40,272 nt of DNA from CAZWCX01 sp964632945 (GTDB taxonomy: Bacteria > Planctomycetota > MHYJ01 > WSZJ01 > CAZWCX01). The notes below the pieces were generated by a model. It was not told the origin of the DNA. It saw only the letters and a program-made list of their open reading frames with translations, and ran no database searches. Positions 34,020-40,272 of this stretch are shown piece after piece (positions within the stretch are counted from its first letter, which is position 1; each line of letters opens with the position of its first letter). The translations under genes and the position numbers were made by a program. Location of the stretch: positions 1 to 40,272 of the forward strand of contig CAZWCX010000064.1 of the NCBI GenBank assembly GCA_964632945.1, read 5' to 3'.

Positions 34020-34264
34020 AGACGCGGATGCTCGGAATCGTGGTGGCGCTGGGCGTGCTGATCTCCGGTCTGGTCGGCTGCGGGACCCCGCCGCCCAAGC
34101 GGGACCTGCCGTACACCTCGGAAAAGAAGCTCGCGCGCTGGCAGAAGGAGCGCGAGAGCGACATGCGGCACCTCGAGAAGACCTGGTGCAAGTGGCAGCA
34201 CACGGAGTGGGGCGCCCGCAAGTACGCGGACAACGCCATCTATCCGGTCATGTACCAAGACTAG
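34016..34264 (+). CDS. Small putative lipoprotein coupled to gcvP
   Basis: 82 residues, no family recognised. The N-terminus KTRMLGIVVALGVLISGLVG then Cys forms a lipoprotein signal with lipobox LVGC. The mature part is short, charged and Trp-rich, ending WGARKYADNAIYPVMYQD. ATG 34016 overlaps the gcvP stop (ATGA) and has AAGGAGGG 5 bases upstream, so it is translated with gcvP. A strong terminator follows 20 bases after the stop. A link to glycine metabolism is not evident from the protein; it may simply ride on the transcript. Confidence 0.83.
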
Positions 34265-34283
34265 ACGCGGCTGCCGACGGCGG

Positions 34284-34313
34284 GGCGGGCGCCAGGGCGC
34301 CCGCCGCATTTTT
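34284..34313 (+). terminator. Rho-independent terminator after gcvHP-lipoprotein
   Basis: Perfect 9-bp stem GGCGGGCGC (34284-34292) / GCGCCCGCC (34297-34305), loop CAGG, then GCATTTTT. This is the clearest intrinsic terminator in the window. Confidence 0.82.
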
Positions 34314-34398
34314 GGCCCCTGCCGTCGCGGCGCCGTCCACGCCGACCGTGGGGCCGCGCCGGGCGCACTTGCCACGCCCGGGGCGTTGTGCCGCGGCG

Positions 34399-37080
34399 CT
34401 ACCGCGGTTGCGCGGGGAAAACCCAGCCCGAATCCGGATGGGCGATCACCGGACCTGCGGACTCGGGGGCGCGCAGCAACCGGAACTCCCCCGTCACGTC
34501 CACCTTCCCCTCCTCGCCCGGACGATCCGGTCCGGAGCGGGAGATGTGGTATCCCTCCATCCGCGTCACCCCCGCGTACGATCGCTTGCCGCGATAGGGA
34601 CGCACCTCCTCGCGGGCCACGATCACGGCCGTGTCGTACTCCCCGTCGAGCAGCACCACGACACCGCGACGGAACGGGTCGAGTCGGACGTAGAATTCCT
34701 CCGGCCCGCGCACGAAGACGAGCATGTGGTACGGGGTCCGATTCTCGATGCACTGCGCGGAGTGTTGGGGGATCAAGGAGGCGGCCTCCCGTTGCGGCGC
34801 GGGGGGCGCGTGCGCGGGCAGGTCGGCCATGATCTTCAGCCCCTTGGCGAGCGCCTCGACGCGGGCGGAACGTCCGGCTTCCTCGTCCGGGAGCGCGTCG
34901 GCGAGCAGGCTCAGGAAGAAGACACGGGTGAGCGGGTTCGTGTTCCCCGCCAGGTTGGCGGCCTTGCCCAGGGTATTGCGCAGGAAGTCGCGGAACGGAT
35001 CCTTCGCCGCCAGGGGTCCGAATTCGGCGACATAGAATCCGAGGCAGAGGCTCAATTCCTCGAAGTCCTCGGCGGCCCGTTGCGTGCCGAGCCCCTCCGG
35101 GCTGCCCGCGGCGTACTCCACGCTCGAGCCGACCGAGCGCAGCTTGCCCTCCAGGCGCTCCTTGATGAGGGCATGCGCCTTGGAGCCTGGGTGCAGGCGC
35201 AGGACCTCGCGCAGGGTGTCGAGGGCCTCCTCGCGGGTGCGCCGCCACTCCAGGTCGTGGAGCGCGGATTCGGCGCGGGCCAGGGCGCTGCGCTCGCGCA
35301 CCACCGCGGCCATGGCCAGCGCGGGCGCCGCTTCGGGGACCGTCCAGACCCCTCGGGCCGCCAGGTCCGCGGCGGCGGCGAGCCGGCCCGTGGGATCCGC
35401 GCCGCCCTCCCCCAGCTCGATCCGCCGCGCCACCTCCGGCGGCACCGTCGCCCAGGCGGCGGCCGGATCGGCTTCCGCCTGACGGCGCCAGAGCGCAATC
35501 GCCGTTTCGCGCAGGGCACGCTCCACCACCCGCCCCGCGTCTTCGAACCGGCTGTTGTCCGAAAGCTGGTCGGCCCACTTGGACTGCATCGCCAGCAGCC
35601 GGCCGCCGGCCTGCCGCCAGGCCTCGGCCGGTTCCCGGAACGACGGGCGCTCGAAGAGGAGCGCGCGGTAGAGCTCCTCGGCACGCGCGTAGCCCCGGAA
35701 GTCGACGTACTTCTGCGCCGCGGCGGAGATCCGGTCCGCGCAGGCCCGCATCGCGCGGTCGAGTCGCGGGGCGAGCTCCGCCTCCGGCACGCCCGAGTCC
35801 GGCCAGTCGGCGACCGCGCGGAAACAGGCGAGCGCACCTGCGGCGTCCTTCTTCGCCATCCGGGCATCGCCGTTCTCCATCATTTCCGCGGCGGTCCACT
35901 CCGCGCGCATCGACGCCGACAACGCCGCCGGGTCGGCGACGTCGCCGAAGTCGGTCACCGCCTCGAGCAGCGCCGCCCGGGCCGCCTCCGCCTTGCCGGC
36001 GTCCTTCTCCGCGCGCCAGCGGAGCAGCAGGAACTCCGCCCGCTGCGCCCGGTCCACGTTCCGATCGACGAAATTCGGGTGAGGGTCCCGGTCCCGGAAC
36101 ACCCGGTCGGCGGTCTCGAAATCCCCGGCCGCCGTCGCCCGCCGCCAGCGGGACTCGCGCAGGCGCATGTAGATCGCCGGCAGGAGGCCGCGATTCGGCT
36201 GGCGCTCCGAGTCCGGCGCGCATTCGAGCAGGAGGTCGAAGAACTTCTTCGCGCCCGCCTCGTCCCCCGCGCGGGCGAGGCGGTCCATCCGGCCTTCCAC
36301 GTAGGCGGCGATCCCGCGCAGCGACATCCGCGTCGCCCGTCCCCGGGCATTGGCGTCGAGCGCCGCGAACCGGCGGGCGGCTTCCTCCTCCCGGCCCCCC
36401 TTCCATGCGTCCAGGATCGCCATCTCCAGGAAGGCGGCGTGGTCCTTGAGCATCTTGTGATGCTCGTTCGTGCGCTCATCGGCGAGGACTTCGGCGAAGA
36501 CGCGCTCCGCAGCCTCCACGCCGCCGGCGTCCCAGGCCTCGCGCCAGCGCCGGCTCAGCACCTCGTAGAACGGATGATCGTAGGCCACGGTCCGCCACTC
36601 CGGGTCCGCCAGCATCGCCGCGGCGAGCCGGTCCGCCGTGGCCGCGTCTCCCCTGGCGATGCACTCCCGCAGCCACTGGTCGCGGTGATTGCGCCAGTTG
36701 CGCCGCACCGAATCGGCGTACGGGGAGTCCCCGTGGGATTCGGCGATCTCGGCGTGGAGCGGCTCGCAGGCCGCCCAGTCCTTGGCCTGGGCGCGCGCGC
36801 TGAAAATCGCGCTGAGGCAGGCGGGGATGCGTTCCTCGAGGAGGGCGCGCGTCTCCGGCTCGGGGGAGGCGGCCAGGGCGGTCCGGCAGGCGGCCAGGGC
36901 TTCCGCCGGCTGGTGCTTGCGGTGGAGGAGCGTGTCGACCTCGCCGACGACCGCGGGGACTCGCGAGGATTCCCCGGGGCCGCCGTCCCCCTGCATCGCG
37001 ATCCACAGGTAGGGGCCGCCCATGAACACGGCGACCAGCAGGGCGCATCCGAGCCGGACCTTGATGGAGTCGTCGAACAC
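34399..37080 (-). CDS. Large membrane-anchored helical-repeat protein, function unknown
   Basis: 893 residues. One N-terminal membrane segment (VRLGCALLVAVFMGGPYLWIA, about 8-30) is followed by some 700 residues of TPR-like helices rich in Ala, Glu, Arg and Trp (EALAACRTALAASPEPETRA, AAGALACFRAVADWP, ALDTLREVLRLHPGSKAHAL). The last 140 residues are beta-rich (HMLVFVRGPEEFYVRLDPF, RRGVVVLLDGEYDTAVIVA), perhaps a small sandwich domain. No catalytic motif was found. The start is GTG 37080, with GGGAGG 9 bases upstream; there is no ATG before the anchor. The bulk should lie outside the cytoplasm. It is divergent from the candidate selenoprotein gene. Confidence 0.82.
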   Translation of the reverse strand: MFDDSIKVRLGCALLVAVFMGGPYLWIAMQGDGGPGESSRVPAVVGEVDTLLHRKHQPAEALAACRTALAASPEPETRALLEERIPACLSAIFSARAQAKDWAACEPLHAEIAESHGDSPYADSVRRNWRNHRDQWLRECIARGDAATADRLAAAMLADPEWRTVAYDHPFYEVLSRRWREAWDAGGVEAAERVFAEVLADERTNEHHKMLKDHAAFLEMAILDAWKGGREEEAARRFAALDANARGRATRMSLRGIAAYVEGRMDRLARAGDEAGAKKFFDLLLECAPDSERQPNRGLLPAIYMRLRESRWRRATAAGDFETADRVFRDRDPHPNFVDRNVDRAQRAEFLLLRWRAEKDAGKAEAARAALLEAVTDFGDVADPAALSASMRAEWTAAEMMENGDARMAKKDAAGALACFRAVADWPDSGVPEAELAPRLDRAMRACADRISAAAQKYVDFRGYARAEELYRALLFERPSFREPAEAWRQAGGRLLAMQSKWADQLSDNSRFEDAGRVVERALRETAIALWRRQAEADPAAAWATVPPEVARRIELGEGGADPTGRLAAAADLAARGVWTVPEAAPALAMAAVVRERSALARAESALHDLEWRRTREEALDTLREVLRLHPGSKAHALIKERLEGKLRSVGSSVEYAAGSPEGLGTQRAAEDFEELSLCLGFYVAEFGPLAAKDPFRDFLRNTLGKAANLAGNTNPLTRVFFLSLLADALPDEEAGRSARVEALAKGLKIMADLPAHAPPAPQREAASLIPQHSAQCIENRTPYHMLVFVRGPEEFYVRLDPFRRGVVVLLDGEYDTAVIVAREEVRPYRGKRSYAGVTRMEGYHISRSGPDRPGEEGKVDVTGEFRLLRAPESAGPVIAHPDSGWVFPAQPR

Positions 37081-37123
37081 GGCGTGTACCTCCCACAGGG
37101 TTCCCGGATAAGGTAGCAAAGTC

Positions 37124-37142
37124 CGTGCCCGGGCCGGGCACG
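37124..37142. promoter_or_regulatory. 19-bp perfect palindrome in divergent region
   Basis: CGTGCCCGG (37124-37132), one G, CCGGGCACG (37134-37142). It sits 44 bases upstream of the GTG of the large membrane protein and 107 bases upstream of the -35 of the selenoprotein gene. A dimeric repressor or activator site is plausible. Confidence 0.45.
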
Positions 37143-37248
37143 TTCGTTTCGGCCCGGGATCTCCGCGGGTGGGGCCGCGGGCGGCGGATCGGTCGCCCGG
37201 GGCCGCTCCGGAACGGCCCAATGCGCCGGAGTGGAGCGCGGGGTCACG

Positions 37249-37278
37249 TTGACTTGGATCGACGGGGCGGGATATCAT
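37249..37278 (+). promoter_or_regulatory. Sigma-70-type promoter for candidate selenoprotein
   Basis: TTGACT (37249-37254), 18-base spacer, TATCAT (37273-37278). Predicted start near 37285, about 66 bases before ATG 37351. Confidence 0.7.
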
Positions 37279-37350
37279 CCTGGCGCGGCCGGGGCGATCT
37301 TCCGGCGCGCCGGGCAGGCTTGCGCCGTGAACGGAGGAGGAACGGATCCG

Positions 37351-38808
37351 ATGCGAACGTCGTGGTTGGTCGTCGTCGCCTGCGGGCTTGCGGCGGCCGT
37401 TTCCGCCCGCGCCCAGGAGGAGTCTGCCGCGGCGCTGGCCGGGCGCCTGCGCGTGGAGATCGAGTCGCTGCGTCCCGGGCAGGCAGTCCGGCGCGCGGTC
37501 GGGTGGCGGACCTGCCTGCTCGAAGCCTTCCGCGAGGCACAGGAAAAAAAGAAACCGGTCCTGATCTGGGCCTTCCGCGGCGATCCGGACGAAGGACGTT
37601 GCTGAGGGCTCGGCGCTGCGGCGCGTGAGGAGCTCTTCACGCAGCCCGACGTGATCCGTGCGATCCGCGACGAGTTCATCCCGGTGTCGGTCCCGCTCCC
37701 CTTGCTGATCCTGCCGGGCCGGAACGATCCGGAGAGCCGTCTGTTCCAGTCCGTGTACGAGGCGCGCGAAGGCGCGCAGGGTTTCGGCATCGCCACCCCG
37801 GGCGGCAAGCCGTTGCGCTGGCTTCCCCTGCTGCGCAACAAGGAGCACTTCCTCGAGATGCTGGCCGAGGACCGCAAACGGTTCGCGGCCGAGCCCGATG
37901 CGCCGGGCCCGGAGCCGGTGCCGCTGCCGCATGCTCCGGGCGAGGTCTGCCCGCTGAATCCGCCGCTGCCCGACGGGACGGTGCTGGCGGACCTGATCGC
38001 CCGGGCCGTCGATCCGCAAGGAGCGCCGTCGGCGGACCTCGCCACGCAACGGGGCTACTCCGCGCAGACCTTCGCCGTGCCATTCCCCGTGCGCGCGGCG
38101 CTGGCCACCCAAATGGAGAAACTTGCCCGCGCCCCGCGCGTCCCCCTGCCCGCGGAGTTCGTCGAGCTGCTGCTGCGGTTCGGGTACCTGGGCGTGGAGG
38201 ACTTCCGCCCGTACCAGAATCCGCTTGCCCGCCAGAGCGAAGTGCGCAAGGCCGAACTTTTCGCCGTGCGAACCGATGCGCCCGGGGTGTTCCGGATCGA
38301 GGGGGAGACCGATCTTGCCGCCGTGGGGGCCTCGAGCAAGGGGAACCCGGTGGGCTTCCACACGCACATGCGCCTGACCTGGGAAGGCCGGCTCGAGATG
38401 GAAGGCCAGGATTTGCGGAGCCTGTTGCTCGTCGGTCGCGGCGCCGCGCGCCTCATGCATGAGGGCAGCGTCGAGGACCCGGAACTCAACCGCAAGCTGG
38501 GGATGCCGATCGGGACGCCGACGATCGACTTCCGTTCCGACGTGCGGCTGGGGATCGAGGCCCCGGGGCGCGGACGGTGGCTCGACCTGTCGGCCGGTCC
38601 GGGCGTGCCGACCGGATCGATCGTGCGCCGGCTGCGGGGCATCCAGCGTCGCATGGCGCGCATCAACGGCCCGACCGTCGATCTCCGTCACGTCCTCGAG
38701 GTCATGGAGACGGTCGAACCCCTGATCTGGCAGGGGGAGCGGCAGAAAGTGGAGGCCGTGTTGCAACAAATGGAAAATCTGCTGAAGCGGCTGGAGGACG
38801 GGGATTAG
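37351..38808 (+). CDS. Candidate selenoprotein: exported thioredoxin-like protein with Cys-Sec motif (in-frame TGA at 37603)
   Basis: Read through one TGA, the frame gives 485 residues. A signal peptide (RTSWLVVVACGLAAAVSARA) precedes a thioredoxin-like segment: REAQEKKKPVLIWAFRGDPD, then E-G-R-C84-[TGA, position 85]-G-L-G, then AAAREELFTQPDVIRAIRDE and FIPVSVPL. The strand KPVLIWAF, the redox site right after it, and the helix ending FxxPDVI match the thioredoxin layout, so Sec at 85 would be the catalytic residue. The rest (about 105-485) is one continuous frame with a C-terminal beta-rich domain and closing helix. TGA is a normal stop elsewhere (hslV, gcvP), so it is not Trp. Alternatives: nonsense mutation, sequencing error, or two ORFs (37351-37605; 37651-38808), but the downstream one has no signal or good ribosome-binding site. 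ATG 37351 has GGAGGAGG upstream and a good promoter. Confidence 0.78.
37603..37640 (+). promoter_or_regulatory. TGA (Sec) codon and SECIS-like hairpins
   Basis: After TGA 37603-37605 two hairpins are possible. One: CTCG-GCGC (37609-37616), loop TGCG, GCGC-G-TGAG (37621-37629; one bulged G). The other: GTGAGG (37625-37630), loop AGCT, CTTCAC (37635-37640). The second puts an apical loop with G at position 2 about 25 bases after the TGA, within the usual bacterial SECIS range. The two are mutually exclusive. Function is inferred. Confidence 0.5.
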
Positions 38809-38829
38809 CGGTTCGCTCGCACTCTCGAC

Positions 38830-38858
38830 TTGACCGATCGGGTCGGGCGAGATACATA
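38830..38858 (+). promoter_or_regulatory. Candidate promoter for receiver/cNMP regulator
   Basis: TTGACC (38830-38835), 17-base spacer, TACATA (38853-38858), in a locally AT-richer stretch; ATG 38898 is 39 bases further. The -35 is strong and the -10 moderate. Confidence 0.58.
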
Positions 38859-38897
38859 TTGAATGCGCGACGCGGGAGTTTGGACGCGGAGAGACGG

Positions 38898-40124
38898 ATG
38901 AACATCCTGGTGGTCGACTACCAGCGCACCCAGCGGGAACAGCTGGTCGACACGCTGGCGGGCATGGGGTACGACCCTGGCGACATTTTCGAGGCCGGCG
39001 ATGGCGCGGCGGCGTTGGATACGCTGGCGGAGCAGGAAGGGCAGGTCGATCTCGTGCTGACCGAGTGGATCATGCCCAAGATGAACGGGCTCGAGCTGCT
39101 TCGGCGGATGAAGAGCGATCCCGTGCTGGCGAAGATTCCGGTGATTTTCGTGACGTTCGTGGCGCAGCGGGATCGCGTGCTGGAGGCGTTGCGGGAGGGG
39201 GCGCGGGCGGTACTGGTCCGTCCGTTCAAAGCGGAGGCATTGTGCGAGAAGATCGAGGAGGTTCGGCTGGCCGGCGAGGCCCAGGCCTCCGCGGCCAGCG
39301 AAGAGGCTTCCCCGGGGGTAGTGCCGTCCCTGCGGCGGGCGCTCGCGCGGGCGACGAAGCAGGACGACGCCAACGTGCCGTTTCTCGAGCAACTCCCGCC
39401 GGCGTTGCGACAGGCCCTCTTGAGCGGCGGCAAAAAGAGCGCGTTCCCGAAGGAACGGCTGATGGTGCGGTTCAATGACGTGGTCGATTCCCTGCACGTG
39501 ATCGAGAGCGGCGAGGTGGAGATCCTGGCGGCGGCGGGCGGCAAGGCGCTCGAGGTGCGCCGGCCGGGAGAGACGTACGGCGAATCCTCCTTCCTGTCCG
39601 GCGATTCCGCCGCGCTCATTGCGCGGGCGCGTACGCTGGTCAACGTGGTCTCGCTCGATCATGCGACCTTCGAGTCGCTGCTGAACGAACATCCCGAACT
39701 GGCGGTCTACCTCACCCGGCTGCTGTCGCGGCAGTCGGAGCGGGAGAATGCGCGGCTGTGGTCCAAACTCGCCGACGGACTGTCCGGCCACCTCGGGATG
39801 ATGTCGATGGGAGACCTGGTGCAGACGATTCACGGCGGGCTCAAGACCGGGGTGTTGCGCCTGACCTGGACCGGAGAGAGCGGGGAGATCTACTTCGAAG
39901 AGGGGGAGATCAAGTCGGCGCGCTGCGAGGGGGTCTCCGGCGAATCCGCGTTCTATCGGCTGCTCGAGCGGATCGAGGGGAGTTTCGTGTTCCAGGCGGG
40001 GAAGCGCCAGGCCTCCGCCGAGGCGATGCCGGCCACGATGTACCTGCTCATGGAAGGGATGCGCCGCCTCGACGAGGTGCGCAAGCAGGGAGGCGCGCCG
40101 CAGTGCCCGTCCGCCGGTCGCTAG
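38898..40124 (+). CDS. Atypical receiver, cyclic-nucleotide-binding-like and DUF4388 domain regulator
   Basis: 408 residues. A CheY-like receiver (1-120) begins MNILVVDYQRTQREQLVDTL. Its phospho-acceptor site reads VLTEWIMPKMNG, with Glu (E56) where Asp is expected; T86 is kept (FVTF), but the conserved Lys is Arg (R108 in VRPF) and only one N-terminal acidic residue (D7) remains. A linker leads to a cNMP-binding-like fold (about 175-285; FPKERLMVRFNDVVDSLHVI, PGETYGESSFLSG), whose phosphate-binding Arg is not evident. The C-terminal part (about 290-360) is DUF4388/PATAN-like: MGDLVQTIHGGLKTGVLRL, GEIYFEEGEIKSA. No DNA-binding domain is seen, so it likely acts through protein contacts. ATG 38898 has GGAGAGACGG upstream. 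It lies 89 bases after the candidate selenoprotein. Confidence 0.92.
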   Translation: MNILVVDYQRTQREQLVDTLAGMGYDPGDIFEAGDGAAALDTLAEQEGQVDLVLTEWIMPKMNGLELLRRMKSDPVLAKIPVIFVTFVAQRDRVLEALREGARAVLVRPFKAEALCEKIEEVRLAGEAQASAASEEASPGVVPSLRRALARATKQDDANVPFLEQLPPALRQALLSGGKKSAFPKERLMVRFNDVVDSLHVIESGEVEILAAAGGKALEVRRPGETYGESSFLSGDSAALIARARTLVNVVSLDHATFESLLNEHPELAVYLTRLLSRQSERENARLWSKLADGLSGHLGMMSMGDLVQTIHGGLKTGVLRLTWTGESGEIYFEEGEIKSARCEGVSGESAFYRLLERIEGSFVFQAGKRQASAEAMPATMYLLMEGMRRLDEVRKQGGAPQCPSAGR

Positions 40125-40138
40125 CCCGGGGGATTCCT

Positions 40139-40211
40139 GAAGCCGCGTCTGCGGCTTCGTGAAGATTCCGCCCGCGGGCTCCTGGCTGCGTCAGCCACCA
40201 GGACCGCGGGG
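40139..40211. terminator. Two adjacent hairpins after regulator gene
   Basis: First: GAAGCCGC (40139-40146), loop GTCT, GCGGCTTC (40151-40158). Second: CCCGCGG (40171-40177) and TCCTGG (40180-40185) pair with CCAGGA (40198-40203) and CCGCGGG (40204-40210) around a 12-base loop. They begin 15 bases after the stop at 40124. Neither has a T-tract. They may end the transcript; the remaining bases to 40272 show no supported gene. Confidence 0.45.
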
Positions 40212-40272
40212 CGACCGGCGTGCGACCCACGGGGCCGCATGCTGGGCGAGGCAGTCCTGCTCCGGACGGCCT

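Noticed and set aside
37603..37605. TGA read as Trp under an alternative code
   Set aside because: TGA ends hslV, hslU, rnpA, gcvP and other genes at their normal lengths, so the standard code is in use.
34399..38769. 1456-codon minus-strand open frame extending past the large membrane protein and across the antisense of the selenoprotein gene
   Set aside because: Residues before GTG 37080 are low-complexity antisense of an exported protein gene. The membrane anchor and ribosome-binding site mark the true start.
37651..38808. Separate gene starting at GTG 37651 after the TGA
   Set aside because: No signal peptide, no convincing ribosome-binding site, and the start falls in the middle of a thioredoxin-like helix that begins before it.
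40048..40230. Small minus-strand open frame at the right edge
   Set aside because: It overlaps the end of the regulator gene and the hairpins, has no ribosome-binding site and no recognisable pattern.

Overview
The window is very GC-rich and densely coded. Genes have strong Shine-Dalgarno sequences and recognisable TTG-N16-18-TAnAnT promoters. Several gene types point to a Planctomycetota-like bacterium: a type I dehydroquinase fused to shikimate dehydrogenase, a membrane-anchored Ser/Thr kinase ending in an FGE-sulfatase domain, an ECF sigma factor carrying a membrane segment and carboxypeptidase-regulatory-like domains, giant TPR/metalloprotease proteins, and many exported proteins of unknown function. 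This assignment is inferred from gene content, not from a phylogenetic marker. A murein L,D-transpeptidase and an alanine racemase indicate a peptidoglycan wall.

Layout. 1-3250: the 5' part of katG (cut by the window edge) and a DUF21/CNNM membrane protein, both on minus. 3251-12148 (plus): a giant TPR/gluzincin protein, a membrane-anchored TPR protein, the hslV-hslU protease operon and an exported DUF2807 protein. 12198-16488 (minus): a coiled-coil exported protein followed by the kinase-InlB repeat-FGE fusion. 16711-19651 (plus): a DUF1428 protein, an exported amidohydrolase and a secreted glycosidase-like protein. 19780-22754 (minus): rnpA-yidD, then the membrane ECF sigma factor. 22987-23859 (plus): an exported protein. 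23923-25808 (minus): tsaB-alr. 26035-27537 (plus): aroDE. 27644-30156 (minus): an L,D-transpeptidase and a GAF/HD-GYP phosphodiesterase. 30365-34264 (plus): gcvH, gcvP and a small lipoprotein, closed by a good terminator. 34399-37080 (minus): a large membrane-anchored protein. 37351-40124 (plus): a candidate selenoprotein and a receiver/cNMP/DUF4388 regulator.

The most notable observation is at 37351-38808. An exported thioredoxin-like protein is interrupted by a single in-frame TGA directly after a cysteine, at the expected redox-active position. The reading frame continues for 400 more codons, and hairpins compatible with a bacterial SECIS lie just downstream. This reads as a Cys-Sec selenoprotein rather than two genes. 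Other unusual features are a 56-residue, almost purely acidic tail on glycine cleavage H protein, a receiver domain with Glu in place of the phospho-Asp and Arg in place of the conserved Lys, a kinase-linked FGE domain lacking the catalytic cysteines, and probable leaderless transcription of the divergent tsaB and aroDE genes.

No tRNA, rRNA, CRISPR array, insertion sequence or prophage gene was recognised. The window looks like ordinary chromosome with a mix of core genes and lineage-specific envelope and signalling genes.
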